DNA from: Blumeriella jaapii
Taxonomy: Eukaryota; Ascomycota; Leotiomycetes; Helotiales; Drepanopezizaceae
Direction: 5' to 3'
Assembly: GCA_009599575.1 (NCBI GenBank)
Contig: VWND01000050.1
Span: 81,797 to 145,796, forward strand
Length of the DNA: 64,000 nt
The position numbers and the translations under genes are program-made. The notes beneath the pieces were generated by a model. It ran no database searches and had not been told where the DNA came from. It was given only the letters and a program-made list of their open reading frames with translations. This document shows, in pieces, positions 48,421 through 60,283 of this stretch (its first letter is position 1; each line of letters begins with the position of its first letter).

Positions 48421-49249
48421 ATAATATTCAGTCAGAGGTGGAATATAAGCCTTCGGTCAAATACTTTCGAGTTCTAGGCTGTAAGGTTTACGTTTTTATC
48501 GAATCTGAACGACGCGTTCAGAGTCGCAAGCTTGCTTTTAAAACCGAAGTAGGAATTCTTATTAGATTTAAAAAAAATAATATTTGGAGAATTTACGTTT
48601 TTGCTAAGGCTGGAAATAAGGTTATCAGATTTTTCCATATAAGATTTGATAAAAATGGTTTTTATCACCGATTCTATTTTTTTAGCTCGAGTTTAATTAG
48701 CTTGATATATCTTTAGCTAGGAGTGATTTGGGTGGAGATTTTATATTGGATAATTATAATAATAATCAAGTTATTAGCGGTAAATTAGAAAAAAGAGACA
48801 GTGATAACGAACTTTCTGAATTATATAAAAAAAATCAGCAAAACGATAATAATTCAGATAATGCAATTATCGCATCTGAAATGAGCGAAATCGCTGTACT
48901 ACCAGCTTTTATTACTAAAAAAACTAGAATTAAAAAGGTTTGGCCTACTGTTTTTTTATTTGAACGAGTTAATATACGCTCCGACAAATTATTTAAAAAC
49001 GTTGCATTTAATCTTGATACGTTTTTATACAATTACGCTTTCGCCGCTGGCTTTGATAAGTCCTTTTTTATAAACGACTTTTATATATTTGAAAATTTGA
49101 AAAGGTCTTTGCTAAAACTGACGGAAATCAATGGCGCTTTGCAGTAATTAAGAAGTATAAATCACTTTTTATATAAAAAAACCTGGACTATTATAAAAAA
49201 GGCAAACGTTTCCAAGAGTTGTCGCATTTTAAGTTTCAGATTATTGTTT

Positions 49250-50663
49250 AAATCTAAGAAAAATAAAAACGGTAAGATTGACAAATACAAGGTCCGATTC
49301 GTCGTTTAAGGATTTTTTTTAAAAATACGATCGAGATTATAACCAAACTTACGCTGATATTTGCAAATCGGCTATTTGGAAAATCGCTATTGGTATTGCT
49401 GCTATAATAAATTACGAATTTAAATAGTACGATATGGAGATTGCATTTTTAAACAGTAATGCAAATAACGATATTTACGTCAAATCCTTTTTTTTGGCTG
49501 GATCGAGTCAAAAACCAGATTTATTTATGACTATTGTTTCAAATTGCTTAAGGCTTTGTACGGTCTTAAGCAATTTCTACGATTTTGGCAAACCAAGCTT
49601 CGTACGGAGCTAGCTAAGCTTGATTTTTATCTTATGAAAACCGACAACTGCGTTTATATTAATAGAACCATCAAAATTTGCATCGTTACTTACGTCGACG
49701 ATTTTTTAATACTGGTCAAGAAAGGCCTTGTCTTCGATAAATTCAAGGAAGATTTGCATGCTTTTTTCGATATGCAGTCGCAAAGAAAAGCAAAATACTT
49801 TTTAGGTGTTCGTATTATTAGAAATAAAATAGCATATATTATCTTTTTCTGCCAAAATGCTTATATTAATAAGGTTTTAGACAGATTCGGTATGTCTAAC
49901 TGCAAGAGCGTAATTACGCTTTTTGCGTCGGGTTCCGAGATTTATATGGTTAAATTCGAGGGCCAAGCTATATCTTACGATATTGAATTATATTAATCGA
50001 TTTGCGGCTTTTTATAATATCTCGCTATTTAAACACGCTGGGATATTGCATACTATTGCTTTGTTTTAGCTAAATTTCTTATAAATCCGTTTTTACAATA
50101 TATCGCCGCCGCTAAACGCGTGATGCAATACTTATAAGAAACAAAAATGTTTTGCCTAGTATTTGAAGGATAAGTTACGGATAAGGCCAAGATGAAGTTA
50201 TATGGCTTTTGCGATTCTGATTGAGCTGGAGCCCGAATAGGTAGGGTATTATACAATAGTGCTGCGTTTTTTTTTTGCAGAGGCTGTTTTTGCAGTTATT
50301 TTAAAGCGCTAAACTATCGTTGCTTTTTTTTTTATTAAAGTTGAATACGTTGTTATATGCAAATTCGTTCAAAAGGCCGCCTGGATCCGTCAAATTCTAT
50401 AGGAAATGGGTTATAATCGCCCAGATGCTCAATGTATCGAAATGAATTGCGACAGCCAGGGAGCTTTTTTATTGGCTGAAAACCTCGAATATTATCAACG
50501 TACGAAGCATATTAATATTAAATACCATTACGTTCGTTCCGAAGTTGCTGTTAATAGGCTAGATCTGTACTACGTTCAGAGCAAGGATAATGCAGCTGAC
50601 GGCTTTATAAAGCCATTTTCGGAGACTAACCACGTTGCATGGTGTAAGCTGCTAGGCTTATAA
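49250..50663 (+). pseudogene. Copia C reverse transcriptase and RNase H remnant
   Basis: The 49544-49996 frame contains LKALYGLKQFLRFWQTKL, DNCVYINR and the intact YVDDFLI catalytic block (about 49690-49710). RNase H follows at 50406-50663 with MNCDSQGAFLLAEN, RTKHINIKYHYVR and SKDNAADGFIKPF. Upstream RT sequence has stops. Confidence 0.88.
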
Positions 50664-50887
50664 CTATTCGATTTGAAGGTTTAGTGCAAGGTTGATGGAA
50701 AAAGGGGTATATCATATGTACAAATATGGGAGGTTTTACAGCGCTTTTTAAAAACGCTGAGTTTACTTTCAGAATATACAAAATGGATGACGCACAGAAC
50801 ATATATGACGTTATAGCTAGTTTTTCTTTATTGACAGGCGCACTGCAGTCAGCTTTAAAGCTGCTATTGCACGCTGTCAGAGGGGTG

Positions 50888-51070
50888 TGTTGCTAGATTA
50901 AGTGTCACGTGTTATTCACATGACTGGTTGCCAAGACAACTAGTTCCCGAGTACCGTGCACGCCCTATAAGGGCGCACACCGTACCTGAATACTACTACA
51001 AGTCAACCAACCCTATCGTATGCACTTATTGCTCCCTCTGTTTACTAACTAGTCAAAGATACTAGCAATA
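50888..51070 (+). repeat. 3' LTR of Copia C
   Basis: 183 bp, the partner of 45388-45570. It retains more C than the 5' copy in the GCTCCCTCTGTT segment. Confidence 0.93.
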
Positions 51071-51699
51071 CTATTATAACGTGCTTCCAAAGGTGGTCAG
51101 GAACAGGAAGAAGCTAAAAAAGGCCGGGGCGCTTATCTTTTAGAACAAAACTTTTTCGATAAGCGTGGCAGTTGCGATAGTATTGTTTTACGAAAACTGT
51201 TATACCTCGCTAATAATATTGGTCCGAAAGCAATTGCGTAGTTTTGCGAACGCTGGAATAAGCGGTGAAAATCTGGTCGTGCATTTTTTGTATAAGGGCC
51301 AGACGAAAATAATCGACGTTTAGTATTATTAGGCGATCGTAATATAGCAGCAAATCGCGTTCAAATGTATACGAAATATTATTATCGTTTCCTTTCGTAG
51401 CGTTTCGTACAGCTTTTTTTCGGAAGGTTATTAAGCTGCTAGCTGTGCGATTAGCGTGGAAAAGCTGGTTAATAATACGAAGTGCGGATAAAAAATTAGC
51501 TATTTCAACGATAAAAACAACTGTTTCGAAAACCGTGAGCGGTCGAAATTCTTTAATTAAAAGGCGATAATCGATTTAATCGGCTCGAAAAAATGTTTGC
51601 AAGCGCTGGATGCGTTTAAAAAAGTTTTGACGGTCGAGTTCGCTTGTACGACGTGTTAATGCGTTAGCCAAAGGATTGTATTTATTTAGTTTATACGTA

Positions 51700-53424
51700 A
51701 TAAAAAAATTGTAATCGGCGAGAAGTTCGGCCCAGCGTGCTTATCGAGCGTTTAAAAGTTTAAAAGTTATAAAGTATTTTAAAATTTTATAATCAATAAT
51801 TATTTTGATTTAATAAATTAAACTAATCAGTTTAATACGAAAATTGCCTAGAAATCTTACGATTGCGAATATTTTTTTGTCGTATACGACGTAGTTTAGT
51901 TTTACGGAAGCTATAGTTTTATTAAAATAGGCGATTAGAAATTAGTCGTCGCTATGGAATTGCGAAAGCACAAAAGCTATTACGCCGTCGGAAGCGTTAG
52001 TTTTTAATATACAAAGAAGGTTTTGCCTGTAATATTGTAAAACTGGTGCAGTAGTAAGGGCTAGTATAAAAAGGTCGAAATTCTTCTGATATTTAAAAAT
52101 AAAATTAAAAAAAACGTTAGCTTTAATTAAATAAATCAGAGGCTTTGCAATTATACCGTAGTTTCGAATAAAACGTCGGTAGAAGTTACAAAAACCAAGA
52201 AAGTTTTGTACACTTTTTACAGTAATAAAAGGCTTTTAATAGGCGATTACGAAGACTTTTTTTGGATCTATTTTTAAGCTTTTAGTCGAAATAATAAAGT
52301 TTAAATAACGGATCCGTATAACGTTGAATTTAAACTTCCGAATATCGGCCTGTAATTTAGCGTTAGCGAGCTTTTAAAGCATTTTGCGAACGTATATAGC
52401 ATGTTTTAAAAGGTCGGACGAATAAATAAAAATGTTATTCAGGTATGCAATACAGAAATCGTTTAAATAATCGAAGAAAACGTCGTTTATATAACGTTGA
52501 TAAATTGCGGGTTTATTAATAAGGCCAAAAAGTAGCATTTTACATTTATAAACGCCGTAACGCGTACGAAACGTCGTTAGTTTTTATTAGCGAGGTTTAT
52601 TCGAATTTTATAAAAGGTTTAACGAATATCGAGCTTCGTAAAAATTCGCGCTTCCGAAAAACGAGCAAAGGTTTTATCGATAAAAGGGAAAAAGTAGCGA
52701 TTTTTACGAGTAATATTATTAAAAGTTCGATAATCGATATAAAAACGCAATAAACCGTCGGGTTTTTTAGCGAAAAGCATTGAAACAGCGAAAAAAGCGG
52801 TAAAAAGTTCGATAAAACTTTTGTCAAAATTGTTTTACAGATAGGTTTTAATAATTTCGAGTTTTAAAATCGATATTTTATATAAAAAAGTGTATTTCAG
52901 CTTTTTTTTATTTATAATAAATTCGATTTTATAGTCGTAAGGCCGGTAAGAAGCTAGCTCGTTATTGGCGGCTTTAAAAAACACGTGTTCGAGGTTTTTG
53001 TATTTCGGGAAAAAAGATTCGAAGAAAGGTTTATTCGAAATTAGCTTTGCTAAGCTGGTTAAAAAAATCGAAATCGATATTTTATTGGTTCTGAAACGTT
53101 CGAAAAAATTATGAAATTGGGTTTTGAAGAAAATATTATATATAAGATCGTTTAATATTTTGTCGATTTCGTATAGAAAAGTTGAAAACATTTTAATTGC
53201 TTTTTTTTTGGAAATTAATTTAAAAGCGTATGCAATAATTTGGCAGATGGAAATTGAATAAATAGTAGGTTAAGAAACTCGTTTTCGAACTGGTCGTTTG
53301 GAAGGTTCAGAAGGTGGCTTGTTTGAATTATCGATTATATTAAACTGAAAAGCTATCGCGGCGAAAGCTTTTTTTCGGTTTTTAATATAACTGTTTTTCG
53401 TAGAACGAGAAAGCTGTTTTAACG

Positions 53425-53455
<31 letters not shown>

Positions 53456-53802
53456 AAAAAAGGAATTGACAGCCTGGGAAGATGGTGTAATTTCTTGTAT
53501 TATCTTATTAGCGTCGTTATCGAAATTAGCACCGCGAATAAAATTCGATTTTTTCGCGCTTCGCATAGCGTCGTAGATCTGCCACAATTAGTTAAGGTTT
53601 TTGTCACGTTTCACAACGTCGTTTTGATGGCGAAATTGAATTTTTCGAAAATGCAAATAAAAAATTTTAATATAACGAGCGTAAGAGGCTGTGGGAGGGT
53701 AAGACTTCGGCCAATAAAGCTTGCGTTTATTACAGTCTAGTAGAATTTGGTGTTCGGCCAGCCAAGCTCTTTCTAAAATCATATTATGATTTCCGAGGTT
53801 GG
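51700..53802 (-). pseudogene. Gypsy B reverse transcriptase/RNase H and protease end
   Basis: 53191-52835 matches the segment before Gypsy RT (FPKYKNLEHVFFKA, NELASYRPYDYKIEFI). 52827-52597 continues into RT with stops. 53802-53690 encodes NHNMILERAWLAEHQILLDC, the post-protease block. Parallel blocks exist in B' on the plus strand at 56035-58030, confirming a shared family. Confidence 0.82.
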
Positions 53803-54096
53803 TGTGACGATTCACTCTGTTGCCACCTCTCGTGTCACCCCAGCAACTACGTATAGCTGCAAGCTCCCCAGCAACTACGTATAGCTGCAAGCTCCCTGGT
53901 CTTCTGGTGGGTCTTTCCATCAATTGTGGAAACTATTATATATATAAGGCTTTCTCTCCTTAGCAACCTCTGCCTTTTACAATTATTGATTTTAAATAAA
54001 TATTTTTGTTATAAAATCAAAGGCTCGTTTTATATCATATAAATACGGCGACCAATTGATTAATCTCCCAGCTTTCCGATTAATTAGATCGTTATA
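53803..54096 (+). repeat. 5' LTR of Gypsy B'
   Basis: 294 bp, TGTGACGATT to GATCGTTATA. It carries a tandem duplication of the AGCAACTACGTATAGCTGCA segment (about 53841-53895) that B LTRs lack. Confidence 0.92.
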
Positions 54097-54900
54097 TTAT
54101 TAACAACTTTTTTTTTACGCTAGCGACAGCGTAAATTATTTTTTCTTTCGAATTTTTTACGAATCATATCAAAATGATCGACCGGTCGTAAAAAGGCTTA
54201 TTTCCGCACTTCGCGAAGAATAGCATTTGTTTAACGATTTTTTTTTTAGCAGAGCTTTTCAGCTTTTGCTATTACATCATAACCTTTCTTTTTTTAATCA
54301 GCGAAAAAGCAGCTTCTTCCAGAAGCTTTTTTTTTTGAAGAACAGTTCTCTTTTCGAGAAAAAAAGAACAAAAGAAAAGGCAGAGCGCTAACCATTTCGC
54401 CTGCCACCTTTTTCTTGCAGCTTAGCGCTGAAAGTATTTAATTAAGATTTTTGCAAAATCAATTGAAAAAAGCGCAAAAGCGTAAACGACAATTTCTGGA
54501 GATTATACGACTGCGACAGACCTTTTAATCAAAGCGTTTGGTAGAATCTATCGAACGTGCTTTTGCCAGTCGCGAATCTGCTGCTTTTTTTCGCAACGTT
54601 TTATTTCAACCAACAAACGCTGCAGATTAATTTCCACGCTTTTCGCGAATTTTTTTTAGATCTTCCTATAACGGCCAAAATCTTAGCGCGTTTTTTAAAC
54701 GCTATGATTTCCATTTATCTGCTGATTTTCGATTAGCTCGCATAAAGCGCGTTTCGAATCTTAAATTTAAGTTAAATAATAGTAAAAATTACAAAGCACG
54801 CTATTAAAAAACTAGAGTTTTCGATAATTTCGAATTTTATTACGATTATTTTGCTAACGATCGATTCCGCAAGAATTATATACTCGATCAGACCGAAGGC

Positions 54901-55650
54901 GTGGCAAAAAAGTTTTTAACCCCGCGTATTTTGAATCGTTCCGATTTTACATCTTCCGAAAAATTAATGAAAAAAGTCGCCGATTTCCTGGCCGACTTTT
55001 CAAACGTTCAAAGGGCGGAAAACGAGTTTAAAATGCTTGCAATAAGTACGCACGACGATTTTAGCGATTTTATCTGCGATTTTCCATTTTCGCAGCGAAC
55101 GCTTAAATACGGATTGACAAACAGCTTCGAAACGCTTTTCGCGATAAAATACCAAAGCGTCTACGAAAAAAGCTGCATTTGAAATAGGCGCGTATAACGA
55201 TTTTTAAAAATTGGCTTATCGCCGTCCGTTAAAAAAAATAAGATTAGTTGGCTAAACGAATTTTATACGCGAATCGCTTTTTAATTAAGTTTATTATTTA
55301 TTAAAATGATAGGTTTTTAACCAAAGCGTATTACGAGTCAAATCGTACGTACGAAAATCGTTCTGATATTTCACAGGCTTCTTTTTAGCCCTTTGTTTTT
55401 TTTTTTTCTTCACGCTAAAACGCCCCTTTTGGCGTTTTTTTCTTTCGATCGGACCAACGATAACGCTCGTCTTTTATTCCATACCAGAAGGTTCGAGGCC
55501 AATCTGCACGACCTTTTACGGGCCGACCCTCGGTTTTATTCAAAGGCTTTTTCAGGCTGGTAGATATAAACGAAGTCGAGCCGGCCGAAAATTTACCCTT
55601 TAATAATAGTAGTAAAAACGAAAACCTTTTCCAAACGATTTCCAAAACGC
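54901..55650 (+). pseudogene. Gypsy B' Gag remnant
   Basis: Open 54901-55182: KFLTPRILNRSDFTSSEKLM, VADFLADFSNVQRAENEFKM, SQRTLKYGLTNSFETL. It resembles a retroviral-type Gag capsid region. The counterpart in B lies at about 61450-61150 on the minus strand. No intact knuckle recognised. Confidence 0.6.
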
Positions 55651-55716
55651 ATATAAGAAAGTCGAAAGCTTTCCCGTCAGTCGGAGAAACGCCCAGGCCT
55701 AAGCAAAGCTTTTTTT

Positions 55717-56220
55717 TTGGACGTATTACGCGATATGCGTTATTTTAACGTTCGAAAGCTTTTTGATGGCGATTTACTAACAATCCTCGTTATATTTACT
55801 AAAAATAACCTTTCGTACAAAATAAAAGCGCTCGCCGATTTTGGAACGAACGGTTATGCGTTGATCGATTCGGCGCTGATTAAGTTTTTTTTTTTTTTTT
55901 TAAAACTTTTGATTTAACTTTTTCCGGCTTCTTTTTTTGTAAAAAAGTATAATAAAGCTTATGGCTATTTAATTATACATTTTACGCTTTTTAATCTTAT
56001 TATTAACAATCGAATACAATCGTTTATTTTTTTTTTAATTATTAACTTCGGAAATCATAATATAATTTTAAAAAAAATTTAGCTGGCCGAACATCAAGTT
56101 TTACTAAACTGTAATAAACGCAAACTTTATTAACCGAAGTTTTACTTTCCTACAGCCTTTTACGCTCGTTGTATTAAAATCTTTTATTTGCATTTCCGAA
56201 AAATTTAATTTCGCTATTAA
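55717..56220 (+). pseudogene. Gypsy B' protease remnant
   Basis: RYFNVRKLFDGDLLTILVIF, then KIKALADFGTNGYALIDSAL. The expected catalytic Asp-Ser/Thr-Gly reads Asp-Phe-Gly and is followed by the conserved NGYAL block. The B copy (60605-60417) reads ALADLKANGYALIDSAL, so the two copies carry different mutations at the same site. Confidence 0.78.
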
Positions 56221-56639
56221 AACGACGCTATAAAACGTAATAAAAACTTTAATTAATTATAGCAGACTTACGACGCTATGCGAAGCGCGAAAAAGTCGAA
56301 TTTTATTCGCGGTGCTAATTTCGATAGCGACGCTAATAAAATAATATAAAAAATTACACCACCTTTCCAAGCTGCCGATCTCCCTTTTATTATTTTTTTT
56401 TTTTTTTTTTTTTTTTCGTTAAAACAGCTTTTTCGTTTTACGAAAAACAATTATATCAAAAACCGAAAAAAAGTTTTCGCCGCGATGGCCTTTTAATTTA
56501 ATATAATCGATAGTTTAAATAAACCACCTTCTGAACCTCTTAAACGATCAATTCGAAAACGAATCTTTTAACCTACTGCTTATCCAATCTTTATTTGCCA
56601 AATTATTATATACGCTTTTAAATTGATTTTTAAAAAAAA

Positions 56640-58030
56640 AGCAATTAAAATGTTTTCAATTTTTTTATACGAAATCGACAAAATACTAAACGACTTTACG
56701 TACAACATTTTTCTTAAAACCTAATTTTATAGTTTTTTCGAACGTTTCAGAACTAATAAAATATCGATTTCGACTTTTTCAACCAGCTTAGCAGAATTAA
56801 TTTCGAATAAACCTTTTTTCGAATTTTTTTCCCCGGAATACAAAAACTTCGAACACGTATTTTTTAAGGCCGCTAATAACGAACTAGCCTTTTACCGGCT
56901 TTACGATCATAAGATCGAGCTTATTATAAATAAAAAAAAGCTAAAATACACTCTTTTATATAAAATATCGATTCCAAAGCTCGAAATTATCAAAACCTAT
57001 CTATAAAACAATTTTAACAAAAGTTTTATCGAATTTTCCACCGCTTTTTTCGCTGTTTTAATACTTTTCGTTAAAAAACCCGACGGTTTATTGCGTTTTT
57101 GTATCGATTATCGAACTTTTAATAATATTATTCGTAAGAATCGCTATTTTCTTTTTTTTATCGATAAGACTTTTGCTCGTTTTTCGAAAGCGCGAATTTT
57201 TACGAAATTCGATATTCGTTAAGCTTTTTACAAAATTCGAATAAACTCCGCTAGTAAAAAACTAACGACGTTTCGTACGCGTTACGGCGCTTATAAATGC
57301 AAAATGCTACCTTTTGGCCTTATTAATAAATCCGCAATTTACTAACGTTATATAAACGACGTTTCGACTATTTAAACGATTTTTGCATTGCATACCTAAA
57401 TAATATTTTTATTTATTCGTCCGACCTTTTGGAATACGTTATATACGTTCGCAAAATGCTCCAAAGGCTTGCTGACGCTGAATTATAGGCCGATATTCGG
57501 AAATTTGAATTCAACGTTATACGGATCCGTTACTTAGGTTTTATTATTTCGATTAAAAACCTAAAAGTAAATTTAAAAAAAATCTCCGTGATCGCCTATT
57601 AAAAGCTTTTTACTATTGTAAAAAATGTACAAAGCTTTTTTGGTTTTTGTAATTTCTACCGACGTTTTATTCGAAATTACGATATAATTGCAAAGCCTCT
57701 GGTTTATTTAACCAAAGCTAACGTTTTTTTTAATTTTATTTTTAAATGTCAGAAAAGTTTCGATCTTTTTATACTAGCTTTTATTACTGCATCAGTTCTA
57801 TAATATTACAGATAAAATCTTTTCTGCATATTGGAAACTAACGCTTCCGACGGCGTAATAGCTTTTGTGCTTTCGCAATTTCATAGCGACGACTGGCTTC
57901 CAGTCGCTTATTTCAGCAAAACTATAATTTCCGCAAAGCTAAACTACGTTGTATACGATAAAAAAATGCTCGTAATCGTAAGATTTCTAGGCAATTTTCG
58001 TACTGAACTGGCTGGCTTAGTTTATTAAAT
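56640..58030 (+). pseudogene. Gypsy B' reverse transcriptase and RNase H remnant
   Basis: RT blocks are LFVKKPDGLLRFCIDYRTFN (about 57065-57125), ARIFTKFDIR and CKMLPFGLINKSAIY (about 57295-57345). RNase H at 57831-58028 gives METNASDGVIAFVLSQFHSD and LNYVVYDKKMLVIVRFLGNF, where the TDAS box reads TNAS. Stops lie between. Confidence 0.85.
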
Positions 58031-58420
58031 TAAAATAATTATTAATTATAAGGCCTTGGAGTATTTTTATAACTTTTAAACTTTTGAACGCTCGACAAAT
58101 ACGCTGAGCCGAACTTTTCGTCGACTACAATTTTTTTATTACGTACAAACCAGATAAACATAATCCTTTGGCTGACGCACTAACACGTCGTACGAGCGAA
58201 TTTCGACCGCTAAAACTCCTTTTAAAAAAAACGCACTTAGCGTCTGCAAACACTTTTTTTCGAGCCGATTAAATCGATTACCGCCCTTTTAACTAAAAAA
58301 TTTCGACCCGCTTACGGCCTTCGAAATAGCTGTTTTTTATCGTTTAAAATAACTGATTTTTCATCCGTATTCCGTGTCGTTAATCAGCTTTTCTACGCTA
58401 ATCGCACAGCTAGCAGCCTG

Positions 58421-59735
58421 ATGGCCCTTCGAAAAAAAGTTGTACGAAACGCTACGAAAAAAAACGATAATAATATTTCGTATATATTTAAACGCGACCT
58501 GCTGTTATATTACGATCGCCTGATAATACCAAACGTCGATTATTTTCGTTTAACCTTTATACGAAAAATATACGACCAGATTTCTACCGCTTATTTTAAC
58601 GTTCGCAAAATTACGCAATTGCTTTCGGATTAATATTATTGGCGAGGTATAACAGCTTTCGTAAAACAATACTATCGCAACTGCTACGCTTATCGAAAGA
58701 GTTTTGTTTTAAAAAATAAGCGCCTCGGCTTTTTTCAGCTTTTTTTTGTTTCTGACCACTTTTAAAAACACGTTATAATAAACTTTTGCAGCTTTAACAA
58801 AAATAAACACGGTTACGATAACGTGTTCGTAATAATAAATCGCTTTTTTAAGCAGATTATTTCGATTTTCTGCCATAAAAATATCGACGCTCGAAGTTTC
58901 GCCAAATTGTATATATTTTACGTATATAAGTATTTTGGCCTTTTAAAAAGTATTATTAGCGATCGTGGCCCTTAATATTAGTCTACTTTTTGGTTTGAAT
59001 TAAACAAAATACTCGGTACGCAATTAAAACTTTCGATAGCCGCTTATTCTGAAACCGACGGTCAGACCGAAATTTACAACTAATATCTGTAAAAACGCTT
59101 TCGACTTTTCGTAAACTTTTATTAAAACGATTAAAGCGAATTTTTTTTAATAATGGATTTCGCTCAAATAGTTTTTTTTTACAAGAATCTAAATGGCCTT
59201 TTATCTTTTAAAATTGTATACGATTATATTCCTTATACCAATTGGAACTGAAAGCTCGATATTTCCTTTTTTCCTAACCCTTTATATAAGCTAAACGCAA
59301 ACGAAGCTCGTGCGTACGCTCGCCGCCATTACGACGCTTAAAACCTCGCCAAATCGCACTTTTAACAAACCTACGATAAAATAAAAAAAAGTGCGAATAA
59401 GTCTCGCCGCGCGAACGATTTTAACGTTAGCGACTACGTATAGCTCGATATGCGCTTATTTCCGACCTTCCGGCCCTTTCGTAAGCTCGACAATCCTACA
59501 AACGGCCCTTTTAAAATTATAGCTAAAATTTTCGACAACGCTTTTAAACTAAACTTTTTTAGTACTATAAACGTATATTTAGTTTTTCACGCTAGTCGAT
59601 TGCGTAAAGCAGCTGACGACGCGCTTTCAAGTCAGGTTAATTCAGCTTTTAAATTTATTAATATAACTGGTAAGTTTAAATACGAAATCGAAAAATTAAT
59701 CGCCTGTCGAATGCAGCGGAAAACCTTTTAATACA
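58421..59735 (+). pseudogene. Gypsy B' integrase remnant
   Basis: 58421-58633 holds the H2C2-type zinc region (RKIYDQISTAYFNVRKITQL) ahead of YYWRGI. ETDGQTEIYN of the catalytic core lies at about 59050-59080. The C-terminal region 59450-59731 parallels the B segment at 44715-44440. Confidence 0.82.
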
Positions 59736-59974
59736 AAGCTTTTTAAATAGGCTTAAATAAAGATTTTACGTGGTACCCCGCGTTTAACTTTATATACGCT
59801 TTTTTGAAAATGCGCGACTTTTATTTGGCGCATAAAAAGCTTCCCGGTCCTTCTGCAAAACTTATAGATTGGCTGAAAACATATTTCGAAGATTTGGATT
59901 CGTACGATTATTTGGATAATGACGTACCAATAGATAAAAACTCGAGAGCGCGTTTTTTTCGGACGGGGGGATAA

Positions 59975-60278
59975 TATAACGATTTATTCTATTGCCACCT
60001 TTCGTGTCACCCCAGCAACTACGTATAGCTGCAAGCTTTTTAGCAACTACGTATAGCTGCAAGCTCCCTGGTCTCCTGGTAGGTCTTTTTATTAATTATG
60101 GAAACTATCATATATATATATATATATAAGGTTCTTTTCTTTTAACAACCTCTGCCTTTTGCAGTTATTAATTCTAAGTGAATATCTTTGTTACAGAACC
60201 AAAGGCTCGTTTCATATCATATGAACACGGCGACCAGTTGACTGATCTCCCAGCCCTCCGACTAATTAGATCGTCACA
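59975..60278 (+). repeat. 3' LTR of Gypsy B'
   Basis: 304 bp, with the same AGCAACTACG duplication and an expanded TATA dinucleotide run (about 60111-60128) that accounts for the extra length. Confidence 0.92.
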
Positions 60279-60283
60279 ATTGG

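Larger units (their letters stand above)
45388..51070 (+). mobile_element. Copia LTR retrotransposon C, inserted in B
   Basis: 183-bp LTRs (45388-45570, 50888-51070) bounded by TGTTGCTAG and CTAGCAATA. Target duplication TTATT (45383-45387) versus CTATT (51071-51075), one C/T difference. Directly after the 5' LTR is GGTTATGAGCCCC, a tRNA-iMet anticodon-arm primer site. AGAGGGGTG lies just before the 3' LTR. The order gag, protease, integrase, RT, RNase H (IN before RT) identifies Copia/Pseudoviridae. The internal region is full of RIP-type stops. Confidence 0.93.
53803..60278 (+). mobile_element. Gypsy LTR retrotransposon B', same family as B, inserted in B in inverted orientation
   Basis: LTRs 53803-54096 and 59975-60278. 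Target duplication GTTGG (53798-53802) versus ATTGG (60279-60283), one G/A difference. Plus-strand order: gag (about 54440-55650), protease (55717-56160), RT (56640-57560), RNase H (57831-58028), integrase (58421-59731), purine-rich GGACGGGGGGATAA, LTR. Each block has a counterpart on the minus strand in B. RIP-type stops are frequent. Confidence 0.93.
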
